Origin: Streptococcus infantis
Lineage (GTDB): Bacteria > Bacillota > Bacilli > Lactobacillales > Streptococcaceae
Length of the DNA stretch: 64,000 nucleotides
Assembly: GCF_019929665.1 (NCBI RefSeq)
Contig: NZ_JAHZPZ010000003.1
Span: forward strand, 124,001 to 188,000
Direction of reading: 5' to 3'
Shown here: in pieces, positions 24,567 to 34,340 of the stretch
Position numbering within the stretch: position 1 is the first letter of the stretch
How the letters are laid out: the number at the start of each line of letters is the position of its first letter
Notes under the pieces: generated by a model
Told to the model about the DNA's origin: nothing
The model's input: only the letters and a program-made list of their open reading frames with translations
Databases searched by the model: none
Made by a program: the position numbers and the translations under genes

Positions 24567-25993
24567 TGTCAAAAATGAATGACTTTATTCAGCAAGAAAC
24601 CATAACAGGTATTGTACCGATGACTAATAAGGATCGTCAATATTCCTTCTGGGACTTATTCTTATCAACCAGTGGTTTTGCGATTGCAACTTGGTGCTAC
24701 ACGCAAGGTGCCTATGTAGCTCAGTACTTGACTTTCAGTCAAATGCTGATTAATATTTTTAGTTTTAATATTATCTGGGTCTTTATTGAATGTCTTCCTA
24801 TCTTATTTGCAGTCAAATACGGAATTGATTTGTGGATTTGGCTCCGAGCGGTTTTAGGGAAACGTGGAGTAGCCCTCTTATCAACCGTAATTAGTTTAGC
24901 TAACTTTGGTTGGTATGCTGTTGCTGCAAATCTGTTTGCAAGTTCTATGATTCATTTGGCGAATAGTTTTGGACTTGGACTTGATAAGGGGTTATGGGCA
25001 CCGATTCTTGGGACACTCTGTGTCTTCTTGGGAACTTTAATTGCTCTTGGTGGACCTGAAGTCATTAAGTGGACAAACCGTTTCTTGGTTATCGCATTGT
25101 TACTTGTAGGTTTGATCATCGTAGGTATTTGTTTCGTAGCGGTACCAATTGCAGATATTATGAATATTCAACCAGCAATACAAGGAGATCTAACTCCTCT
25201 TGAACGCTTCATGCTTTCAGGAGAAGGAAACGTAGCCTTCGCCTTTTCTTGGTCTACTCAGGCTCTTGTATTGCCACGTTTAGCTAAAACAGAACGTAGC
25301 GGTTATTGGGCAACAGCCTTGTCATATGGTGTAGTAGCGCCTTTCTTCGTTGCGACGGGTGGTGTTATGGCTCTAGCTATGTTTGTAAAAACAGGAGTTT
25401 ACGAAAGTGATCCAACAACCATGCTTTCAACACTAAGTACTCCAGCCTTTGCTCTCTTGAGTTTATTACTAGTAGCTTTTGCCAATATCGGAACACAAGG
25501 AACAGGGTCTTATGTAAACTGTATGATTGTCAAGAGTGGGATGCCTAAGGTAAGCTACAAGTTAATGGTTTGGATTGCCATGGTTTATGTAAGTGCTCTG
25601 ACAATCTGGGGTGGAGTGGAAGAATACTTTGGCTCCTTCATCTCTCTTGCAGCCTATATTCAAGGTCCTATTATTGGAATGATTGTTGTTGATTATTTCT
25701 TGCTCAGAAAACGCAAACTTGATTTGCGCTCAGCATACTTCCTTGAAGGCCATCAGGCATATGAATTCACAAAAGGCTTTAATCTCGTTGGATTATCTTG
25801 TGTATTCATTTCACTAGTTGTAGCTGTACTATTTGTCTACAATCCAGTAACTGCTCAAATCCAGAGCTCAATCTTCTTGGTTACAACAGGTAGTGGATTT
25901 ACAGCGATTTTTGGTGGCTTCCTATATTGGTTAGCAAGCCTAACTCCGCTGAAACACTACATGGTTAAAGATAGAGATCAAGTGACTATTTAA
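24566..25993 (+). CDS. NCS1-family permease, cassette copy 2
   Basis: The 475-residue permease is close to copy 1 across its length, including the helix 1 motif and the late GGVEEYFGSFISLAAYIQGPIIGM. Differences such as VIKWTNRF for VIKGINRF and VAFAFSWSTQ for VATAFSWSTQ lie in or near substrate-lining helices. It ends at an intact terminator. As in copy 1, the imported compound is unknown. Confidence 0.82.
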   Translation: MSKMNDFIQQETITGIVPMTNKDRQYSFWDLFLSTSGFAIATWCYTQGAYVAQYLTFSQMLINIFSFNIIWVFIECLPILFAVKYGIDLWIWLRAVLGKRGVALLSTVISLANFGWYAVAANLFASSMIHLANSFGLGLDKGLWAPILGTLCVFLGTLIALGGPEVIKWTNRFLVIALLLVGLIIVGICFVAVPIADIMNIQPAIQGDLTPLERFMLSGEGNVAFAFSWSTQALVLPRLAKTERSGYWATALSYGVVAPFFVATGGVMALAMFVKTGVYESDPTTMLSTLSTPAFALLSLLLVAFANIGTQGTGSYVNCMIVKSGMPKVSYKLMVWIAMVYVSALTIWGGVEEYFGSFISLAAYIQGPIIGMIVVDYFLLRKRKLDLRSAYFLEGHQAYEFTKGFNLVGLSCVFISLVVAVLFVYNPVTAQIQSSIFLVTTGSGFTAIFGGFLYWLASLTPLKHYMVKDRDQVTI

Positions 25994-25999
25994 ATAAAA

Positions 26000-26035
26000 A
26001 CAACCAGCACTTTCTATGAAGGTGTTGGTTTTTAA
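26000..26035 (+). terminator. Terminator T1 copy after cassette 2
   Basis: The stem ACCAGCAC/GTGTTGGT (26003-26010 with 26022-26029) is followed by Ts. It is nearly identical to 18796-18832. Confidence 0.8.
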
Positions 26036-26044
26036 TAACTGCTG

Positions 26045-26902
26045 TTAAACGTTTCTCCGTTTGATTTCAAGTAGTCTTTGATAGAAGAAGATTTGGCTAC
26101 TATAGATATAAGGGAAGATAGAGATACTTGCGATTCCAAAGCTAATCCAGATGAGGATATACCAAGGAAGTAGCTGTAAATCAAGGACAAAGCGTTGGAA
26201 CTTATAGCCTTTCATGAGAAAGCGGCTGGTATGCAGCACGCGGCTAGGTTTGGCAATTCCGATTGCAAGGCTGTCACATAAAAGTAGTTCAACTTGGGAA
26301 TAGGCATAATATTGTGGCAGATAGATAATGGTTCCCAAAATCATTACTAGGACGCTACCAAAGAAATAGAGAGCGAAAGTCAGTAGGAAGTGTTCGATAT
26401 CTGGATTTGTCACGTCGACAGATGGAAATTCGGGATGAAGTTCCACAAATTTACGAGCCATAGCACTGCTATAAAAGAGCAAATAGACTCCAAAAAGATT
26501 AGGGATGCTCCATAAAAAGAGGTAGAAACGCTTGAGTAATAGAGTTAGAAATGTCTGGGTAAAGAAGCGGTTGTCAAGCAAGGACAGACTATCTTTAAAG
26601 GAAAGCTCTATCTCAGAAATTCTGTAAAGATTAATCGTGGTAAAGAGAGCACCAGCTAGGATGATGGAACTTGTAAATCCAACGGCTATCGGAAAGAGAG
26701 CAGACTGGATTGTGATCCCTAGAAAACTCAAGAAGGACTGTTCAAGAATGCCTTCATCAAGTAAGGATAAAGGTCTGATAAAGCTCGATAGAATCAAGAG
26801 AATACTTGGTAATAAAAAGACAAGCAGCAAGCGAGGGTGCTCGGCTTGAAATTGTCTAGCCTGCTGGCGAACTTCTTTTAAATTAATTTTTGGGTACTTC
26901 AT
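26045..26902 (-). CDS. DUF975-like integral membrane protein
   Basis: The protein starts MKYPKINLKEVRQQARQF and has about six hydrophobic segments, fitting the DUF975 family, whose role is unknown. I choose the ATG at 26902 (285 residues). The frame stays open upstream to 27034, but a TATAAT box lies at 26909-26914, six bases before the ATG, so upstream codons would lie outside the transcript. The start is therefore predicted to be leaderless. The gene is divergent from tgt, and the two share the short region between them. Confidence 0.78.
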   Translation of the reverse strand: MKYPKINLKEVRQQARQFQAEHPRLLLVFLLPSILLILSSFIRPLSLLDEGILEQSFLSFLGITIQSALFPIAVGFTSSIILAGALFTTINLYRISEIELSFKDSLSLLDNRFFTQTFLTLLLKRFYLFLWSIPNLFGVYLLFYSSAMARKFVELHPEFPSVDVTNPDIEHFLLTFALYFFGSVLVMILGTIIYLPQYYAYSQVELLLCDSLAIGIAKPSRVLHTSRFLMKGYKFQRFVLDLQLLPWYILIWISFGIASISIFPYIYSSQIFFYQRLLEIKRRNV

Positions 26903-26917
26903 TCTTTCATTATACCA
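26903..26917 (-). promoter_or_regulatory. Extended -10 promoter predicting a leaderless DUF975 mRNA
   Basis: On the minus strand TG-G-TATAAT (-10 at 26909-26914) is followed by six bases and the ATG (26900-26902). No ribosome binding site is present. Confidence 0.65.
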
Positions 26918-27015
26918 TAGTTCGTGACAGTTCCTGTTTTTTTTGATAGAATCATACAGTATGCCCTTGTGCACAAAGTAAGAACTGGGACTGTCTTTCC
27001 CAGCTTCGGAGGTAA

Positions 27016-28161
<1,146 letters not shown>

Positions 28162-28180
28162 ATTTAGCTTGAAATCAGCT

Positions 28181-28210
28181 AAAAATCCTAAGTTTTATCT
28201 TAGGATTTTT
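28181..28210 (+). terminator. Terminator after tgt
   Basis: The stem AAAAATCCTAAG/CTTAGGATTTTT has a six-base loop. Confidence 0.8.
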
Positions 28211-28295
28211 CTGTTTTTTTTGATAAAATAAAGGTACTATGGAATGGAAGTTAGATGGCTTTTTTGCCAATCTAATGAATGGAGAATAAACTCGT

Positions 28296-30113
28296 ATGCG
28301 TATTAAATGGTTTTCCTTGATTAGGATTACAGGTTTGCTTTTGGTACTCTTGTATCATTTCTTTCAGACAATTTTCCCAGGAGGTTTCTTCGGGGTTGAC
28401 GTCTTCTTTACCTTCTCAGGTTTTCTGATCACATCACTTTTATTAGAAGAATTTGGACAAAAAGGGAAGATTGATATCTTAGGATTTTTTAGAAGACGTT
28501 TCTATCGGATTTTTCCACCGGTTGTTTTAATGATTCTTGTCATCATGCCATTCACCTTCTTGGTTCGCCAAGATTATGTGGCAGGAATTGGTGGGCAGAT
28601 TGCCGGTGTTCTAGGATTTATGACTAACTTCTATGAAATGCTGACAGGAGGAAGTTATGAATCTCAGTTTATCCCTCACCTCTTTGTTCACAACTGGAGC
28701 TTAGCTGTTGAAGTTCATTATTATATCTTGTGGGGCTTGGCAGTCTGGTTCCTATCTAAGCGAGCGAAATCAAGCGGACAACTACGAGGAACAATCTTTC
28801 TACTTTCATCAGCTGCCTTTATCGTCAGTTTCCTTTCGATGTTTATCGGTAGTTTTATTGTAAGTTCTTACTCAACAGTATACTTTTCAAGCTTAACTCA
28901 TGTGTATCCATTCTTCTTAGGTAGTGTGCTTGCTACCGTAATAGGGGTTCGTCATGCAACGCCACTTCTTAAACGTTTGAATAGAAGCTTGGATTTGAAG
29001 CAGACTTTGCTAATCTTTGGAGCTGGGCTCGGAGTCTTGCTATTACTGACCTTCTTTGTGAAATTTACATATCTATTTGCTTATTTACTCGGCTTCTTGT
29101 TTGCAAGTTTAGCAGCGCTTCTGATGATTGTTGCGGCACGCGTTTTGCATGAGAAAACACCGACTATCAAAGAACCAAAGATTATCAGCTTTTTAGCGGA
29201 TACCAGCTATGCTGTCTATCTTTTCCACTGGCCGTTCTATATTATTTTCTCACAGTTAATGGGAAATATTCCGGCAGTGATTTTAACCACCATCTTCTCT
29301 TATATCTTCGCAACCCTTTCTTTCTATGTCATCGAACCTTTAGTAGCAGGAAAATCTACTGATCTCTTGCAAAAGGCAAAAGAAATTCCGCACATTAAAC
29401 CGGTCTTTGCTGGTAGTGCTGGAGTACTTGGTCTGATTACCGTTGTCGTGATATTGATAGCCCCTCAAGTCGGTGCATTTGAAACGGATTTGATGGTTAA
29501 TGGTCTCAATCAGGCGCAAACCAATATGAACCGAACAAAAACCATGGCAGATCAAGCAGAAGCTAGTCGCTATAATATAGCTGAGGGTGTATCCATCATT
29601 GGAGATTCGGTAACCTTGCGTGCTTCAGAGGGACTAAAAGAAGTCTTGCCAGATGCGCAGATTGATGGTCAGGTCAGTCGAACTACCAAACAGGCAAATG
29701 AATTGATGCTGAATTACAGTCAGAATAAAGCCTTGCCTAAAATTGTAGTCATTGCGACTGGCGTTAATAATCCTGAAAATTATAAGGCTGATTTGGATTT
29801 GCTGATAACAAATCTTCCAAAAGGACATCAACTTGTCTTAGTAACTCCTTACGAGGGAGACACAACGCAGGAAACGCAACCTTATGTTGAGCAGTATGCA
29901 AGCTATGCGCGTGAACTGGCACAAAAATATCCTTATATAGCACTAGCTGATTGGAACCAAGTGGCTAAAGATCATCCAGATATTTGGAAGGGAACAGACC
30001 AGGTTCACTTCGGTAGTGATACGACCAAGCAGGATGAAGGAGCTAAACTATACGCAGAAACCATTAATGCTGCCGTTAAAGCTCTCGCAGACAAACCTGT
30101 CAAATCAAAATAA
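28296..30113 (+). CDS. OatA-like peptidoglycan O-acetyltransferase (AT3 plus SGNH domains)
   Basis: The 605-residue protein has an N-terminal acyltransferase-3 membrane domain of about ten helices (about 1-390, with GGFFGVDVFFTFSGFLI and RRFYRIFPP). An extracellular SGNH esterase-like domain follows (about 425-600). The catalytic Ser lies in IIGDSVTLRAS, and the Asp/His pair in the block V motif GTDQVHFG. This layout is that of OatA/Adr, which acetylates MurNAc and confers lysozyme resistance; that role is inferred from architecture. It is monocistronic with a terminator at 30119-30147. Confidence 0.88.
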   Translation: MRIKWFSLIRITGLLLVLLYHFFQTIFPGGFFGVDVFFTFSGFLITSLLLEEFGQKGKIDILGFFRRRFYRIFPPVVLMILVIMPFTFLVRQDYVAGIGGQIAGVLGFMTNFYEMLTGGSYESQFIPHLFVHNWSLAVEVHYYILWGLAVWFLSKRAKSSGQLRGTIFLLSSAAFIVSFLSMFIGSFIVSSYSTVYFSSLTHVYPFFLGSVLATVIGVRHATPLLKRLNRSLDLKQTLLIFGAGLGVLLLLTFFVKFTYLFAYLLGFLFASLAALLMIVAARVLHEKTPTIKEPKIISFLADTSYAVYLFHWPFYIIFSQLMGNIPAVILTTIFSYIFATLSFYVIEPLVAGKSTDLLQKAKEIPHIKPVFAGSAGVLGLITVVVILIAPQVGAFETDLMVNGLNQAQTNMNRTKTMADQAEASRYNIAEGVSIIGDSVTLRASEGLKEVLPDAQIDGQVSRTTKQANELMLNYSQNKALPKIVVIATGVNNPENYKADLDLLITNLPKGHQLVLVTPYEGDTTQETQPYVEQYASYARELAQKYPYIALADWNQVAKDHPDIWKGTDQVHFGSDTTKQDEGAKLYAETINAAVKALADKPVKSK

Positions 30114-30118
30114 TCACT

Positions 30119-30147
30119 AAAAAGTAGAGGTTGTATCTCTACTTTTT
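30119..30147 (+). terminator. Terminator after the acyltransferase gene
   Basis: A perfect 11-bp stem AAAAAGTAGAG/CTCTACTTTTT (30119-30129 with 30137-30147). Confidence 0.85.
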
Positions 30148-30229
30148 GCTTTAAAGAGAATTGGGAAAAACTTGCCAAATTGTCAGAATTATGAGAAAAT
30201 AGGAGCAATCAAAAAATGGAGGGAATGCA

Positions 30230-30571
30230 ATGAGAGAAGACATCAAGATTAATGACCGCGCTCTAGCCTTAGAAGACCAAATCATTGAAGTACTCGAAAA
30301 AGTATATGATACAGATGTAGAACTAGATGTATACAATCTCGGATTGATTTATGAGATTCATTTAGATGAGGCTGGACTTTGTACGATTGTCATGACCTTC
30401 ACCGATACTGCCTGTGACTGTGCAGAAAGTCTGCCAATCGAGATTGTAGCAGGTTTAAAACAAATTGATGGGATTGAGGATGTCAAGGTTGAGGTGACCT
30501 GGTCTCCTGCATGGAAAATCACACGTATTAGCCGCTATGGACGTATTGCCTTAGGGCTACCCCCGCGTTAA
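30230..30571 (+). CDS. MIP18/SufT-like iron-sulfur assembly factor
   Basis: The 113-residue protein is a stand-alone DUF59 (MIP18/PaaD/SufT) domain. Its motifs are DVYNLGLIYEI (about 33-43), MTFTDTACDCAESLP with the conserved cysteine, and the C-terminal VEVTWSPAWKITRIS. Family members help mature Fe-S proteins; the client is unknown. A GGAGGG-type ribosome binding site precedes the ATG. A hairpin with a weak T run follows (30600-30622). Confidence 0.85.
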   Translation: MREDIKINDRALALEDQIIEVLEKVYDTDVELDVYNLGLIYEIHLDEAGLCTIVMTFTDTACDCAESLPIEIVAGLKQIDGIEDVKVEVTWSPAWKITRISRYGRIALGLPPR

Positions 30572-30599
30572 ATAATAGAGGGATATGGGATGAATTATG

Positions 30600-30637
30600 A
30601 ATCGGGATTAAAGACCCGATTTGTATTTTCCTTTTTT
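30600..30637 (+). terminator. Probable terminator after the MIP18-like gene
   Basis: The stem AATCGGG/CCCGATT (30600-30606 with 30615-30621) is followed by a T-rich stretch broken by other bases. Confidence 0.55.
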
Positions 30638-30752
30638 TGTTTATTTAATTTTATACAATAAACAAAAAATTTTGTTAAGAGTAGCCACTTCACTCAAAAA
30701 AATGTTATTATAGTAGAAGTGATTATAATAAAAAGAATAAGGTAGGATAGAT

Positions 30753-31703
30753 ATGAAATTATCTGTAGTCATTCCGTTTTATAACGAAGAGAATATGATT
30801 CAAAAAATGTATGATGAATTGGTTAAAGAAATCAATCAAATTACAAAAGCGGAATTTGAAATTATTTTTATTAATGACGGTAGTAAGGATCGTACTTTTG
30901 AACGTATGTTAGCCATCGCAGCTGGCGATTCACGTGTTAAATACATCAGCTTCAGTCGAAATTTCGGGAAAGAAGCTGGAACTATTGCAGGACTTGAATA
31001 TGCAACAGGAGAAGCAGTTATTCTAATGGATGGAGATTTGCAGCATCCACCAGCAATGCTTCCACAAATGATTGAAGCTTATGAGCAAGGATACGATGTT
31101 GTAAGTGCTCGTCGTACACGTACAGGAGAAAAACGTCACCGTACTTTTTTAGCTAAACATTTTTATAAACTTGCCAATAAAATGATGGATATCGAGCTAA
31201 TGGACGGAGTCTCTGAATTCCGATTGTTTAGCCGTAAAGTTGTAAACGCCATTATATCTATGCAAGAATACAATCGTTTTTCTAAAGGTATTTTTGCTTG
31301 GATTGGCTTTAATGAAAAAGTTATCGAATATGAAAACCAAGTTCGTACTGTCGGTGAAACAAAATACTCGTTGAAGTTCTCATTGAACTATGCGATTCAA
31401 GGGATTTTATCGTTCAATGATAAACCGCTTCGTATGTGCATTAACTTTGGTTTATTCTGTTTATTAATCTCATTAGCATACGTTCTTTGGACATTTGTTC
31501 AATACTTTGTAGCGCCAGATTCACTTGTGAGTGGGTACTTTACAACGATTTTCTCTGTCGTGCTCTTTGGTGGAATTCAATTGATTTCTATTGGGGTACT
31601 CGGAGAATATATCGGTAAGATTTATTATGAAGTGAAGAAACGTCCACATTATCTTGTTGACCAAACGAACATTACTGTGAAAGGAGAGCAAAATGACGAC
31701 TAA
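30753..31703 (+). CDS. Family 2 glycosyltransferase, polyprenyl-phosphate type (CsbB/GtrB-like)
   Basis: The 316-residue protein has a GT2 catalytic domain (about 1-230; SVVIPFYNEE, FINDGSKD, the MDGDLQHPP nucleotide-sugar/metal site) and two C-terminal membrane helices (about 232-258 and 266-290). Such enzymes load a sugar on undecaprenyl phosphate for use outside the cell. The next two genes are YfhO-type membrane enzymes, and in other Firmicutes the CsbB-YfhO pair glycosylates lipoteichoic acid. The sugar and acceptor here are not known. It overlaps the next gene by 11 bases. Confidence 0.9.
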   Translation: MKLSVVIPFYNEENMIQKMYDELVKEINQITKAEFEIIFINDGSKDRTFERMLAIAAGDSRVKYISFSRNFGKEAGTIAGLEYATGEAVILMDGDLQHPPAMLPQMIEAYEQGYDVVSARRTRTGEKRHRTFLAKHFYKLANKMMDIELMDGVSEFRLFSRKVVNAIISMQEYNRFSKGIFAWIGFNEKVIEYENQVRTVGETKYSLKFSLNYAIQGILSFNDKPLRMCINFGLFCLLISLAYVLWTFVQYFVAPDSLVSGYFTTIFSVVLFGGIQLISIGVLGEYIGKIYYEVKKRPHYLVDQTNITVKGEQNDD

Positions 31704-34320
31704 GAAAAAAGTCTATCTAGCAAGTTTTATTGCACCTATAGCCATCATGTTTGTGGCTTGGGCTATTGATGGCTTCTTTCCTTTCGGGACAAAGTCACTC
31801 ATGGCGGTTGACTTTAACGCACAGTATATTGGCTTATATGCTTATTTCAAACATTTATTTTTAAATGGCGATTGGAGTAGTTTCTTCTACTCTTTCTCTA
31901 AATCCATTGGAGGTGGGATGTTAGGGATTTGGGGCTTCAACTTGTTGAGTCCATTTAACTTACTCTTTCTATTAACCTCTGAAGAAAATTTCCAATGGGT
32001 GGTTCCAATTGTTATTGCCTTACGTTATGGAGCGATGGGATTAACCATGGCACATTTCTTGATTAAACGTTATGATGGATTAAAGAATAAGGCCTACTTG
32101 GTTCCAATCGTCGCTACCATCTACGCATTAAATGGGTTTAATGTTAGTTATCAAATGAACCCAATTTTCTATGATGGAATGATCATGCTTCCATTAGTTT
32201 TAATTGGGGTTGAACAAGTACTAGATAATAAGTCTCCAAGAGGCTATATTGGCATGCTTGCCTTATCTCTCTTTGTACAATTTTACATGGGTTATATGAC
32301 CTGCATTTTTGTGGTCATTTATGCTTTGTTCTACATTATTCGTTCAGAGAACTTAAGAAATAAAAAGGTTATTCTAACAAGAATGGGGAAATTAGCTGCT
32401 GCATCTATACTAGCTGTTGGAATAGTATCAGCTGTATTGCTCCCAATTCTGATTAGTTTGGTATCAACAAAAGGGGGCTTGCAAAGCACTCTGAGATTTG
32501 ATTGGAAGTTACAAATCAATCCGTTTGAGATTTTAGCAAAACTCTTTTTAGGAGCTTTTGATAATACTTCTTGGCCAGCTGGACCTAACTTGCCAAATAT
32601 ATATGTGGCTAGCTTTGGTTTACTAGGAACACTTTATTACTTTATTTCAAGTAAGATTTCAAAATGGAGTAAAATTGCAGCAAGTTTTGTTCTCGTAGTG
32701 TTTTTGATTTCTTGTGCCCATGAATTTACAAGTAAGTTGTGGCATATGGGACAAAATCCTGCTGGATTTTTCTATCGCTTCTCATGGATTATTGCTTTCT
32801 TTTTAGTTTATTTAGCTTATCTAAGTCTACGAGAAGTAGAAAGATTTACTAAGAGAGAAGCTAGCTTCCTACTGATTAGCGGTGCAGTTATCTTTTCTAT
32901 TGTACAGTTACAACAACACTCTTTCTTAACAGTTTGGCAACGTCTTGCAACGATTTTGATTTTTGTGGTTTTGCTTGCAGCTTTATTCTATCCTAAAGTG
33001 AAACACTCTTGGATGATTATAGCCGCTTTAACTGTGGTTGAGTTGACAGCTAATGCAGCACTTGTTCAATCACGCGTTGGCTATACAGACGCTTATAAGT
33101 ATCACGATGCAGTTTTACAATTAAAGGAAGCGATTAATCCAATTAGACCTGACCACAGTGATTTTTACAGAATTAACAAATCATTTAATTTAAGTAAGAA
33201 TGATCCATTTATGGTGGATTATCCGGGACTATCGGTTTTCAGTTCCAACCTGGAAAATAGTACACGTGATTTATTTGACCGTTTAGGAAACAACGGAATT
33301 AATGCAACGACCTACTATCAAGGAACTCCGTTCCAAGATGCGCTCTTCTCAGTAAAATATCTAGTTGCTCCAAAACCAGTGCTTAAAGAGGACTATCCTG
33401 ATACATCCAAACTGTATGTATTCGGAAACATGGTAACGCGTAAAGATATTACGACAAAAGCACCTGTTTATGAAGCTGCTAGAACAAAGACATTCGAGAC
33501 AGGTTTGATTTTGCCAATTGCTTATGGTGTTAATGATGCAACGGTGAATGTAAAATTAGAGAACCATCAACCGATTCAAAATCAAAATAAGATTGTACAA
33601 GCTATGGGGGCAACGAGCGAAAATTATTTAGCTGCACTCGGAGCAAATGAGATGAAATTGGATAATATGGAAGTTGTAGATCCGTCTAAACCAGAAACCT
33701 ATAAGCGTATTGATTCTTCAAAACCAGGAACGATTACCTATCATTTAGTACCTCAATCTGCTGAGGATTATTGGGTAGCAATTCCGCAAATATTATCTCA
33801 TACAGACAAAAATAAAATTCGTGTCATGTTAAATGGCAAAAATTATGAATTCCAAGATAAATTCCAACAAATGCAATTTATTCAAATTGCACATAATTCA
33901 GTTGGTCAACCTACAGATTTAACGATTGAAATTGATTCGGATAATGAATATAATTTATCTGGACTGCGCTTGGCTCGTTCTAATGCTGCTCTAGCAAATC
34001 GTATCATTCAAGAACGTCAGCTGCAAGGAATAAAATTAACTCATTGGGATAATCGTAGTTTTAAAGGAACAGTTAATATAACTGATGACAGTACTTGGAT
34101 GATGACCAGTATCCCATATGAAAAAGGTTGGACTGTTAAAGTAGATGGAAAAGTAGTTGAAACTGCTAAAGTTTGGGATAGTTTGTTAGCCTACAAGATT
34201 ACACCAGGTGAACATACAATTGAAATCAGCTACTTGCCAGCTGGATTTGTTGCAGGTTTTCTAATTTCAATCTTATCAACCTCTCTTTATGGATTTGCAA
34301 TTTATAAAAAATGGATTTAA
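31693..34320 (+). CDS. YfhO family membrane glycosyltransferase, first copy
   Basis: The 875-residue protein has a short cytoplasmic start and about a dozen membrane helices with extracellular loops (GGGMLGIWGFNLLSPFNLLF, YMGYMTC). A large extracellular C-terminal domain and one last helix complete it. This GT-C-like fold is typical of YfhO, which transfers a sugar from the lipid carrier to a surface polymer. It is translationally coupled to the GT2 gene. It is similar in plan and in many motifs to the next gene, so the two are tandem paralogues. Confidence 0.88.
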   Translation: MTTKKKVYLASFIAPIAIMFVAWAIDGFFPFGTKSLMAVDFNAQYIGLYAYFKHLFLNGDWSSFFYSFSKSIGGGMLGIWGFNLLSPFNLLFLLTSEENFQWVVPIVIALRYGAMGLTMAHFLIKRYDGLKNKAYLVPIVATIYALNGFNVSYQMNPIFYDGMIMLPLVLIGVEQVLDNKSPRGYIGMLALSLFVQFYMGYMTCIFVVIYALFYIIRSENLRNKKVILTRMGKLAAASILAVGIVSAVLLPILISLVSTKGGLQSTLRFDWKLQINPFEILAKLFLGAFDNTSWPAGPNLPNIYVASFGLLGTLYYFISSKISKWSKIAASFVLVVFLISCAHEFTSKLWHMGQNPAGFFYRFSWIIAFFLVYLAYLSLREVERFTKREASFLLISGAVIFSIVQLQQHSFLTVWQRLATILIFVVLLAALFYPKVKHSWMIIAALTVVELTANAALVQSRVGYTDAYKYHDAVLQLKEAINPIRPDHSDFYRINKSFNLSKNDPFMVDYPGLSVFSSNLENSTRDLFDRLGNNGINATTYYQGTPFQDALFSVKYLVAPKPVLKEDYPDTSKLYVFGNMVTRKDITTKAPVYEAARTKTFETGLILPIAYGVNDATVNVKLENHQPIQNQNKIVQAMGATSENYLAALGANEMKLDNMEVVDPSKPETYKRIDSSKPGTITYHLVPQSAEDYWVAIPQILSHTDKNKIRVMLNGKNYEFQDKFQQMQFIQIAHNSVGQPTDLTIEIDSDNEYNLSGLRLARSNAALANRIIQERQLQGIKLTHWDNRSFKGTVNITDDSTWMMTSIPYEKGWTVKVDGKVVETAKVWDSLLAYKITPGEHTIEISYLPAGFVAGFLISILSTSLYGFAIYKKWI

Positions 34321-34340
34321 TTTAGTAGGAGTAGACTATA

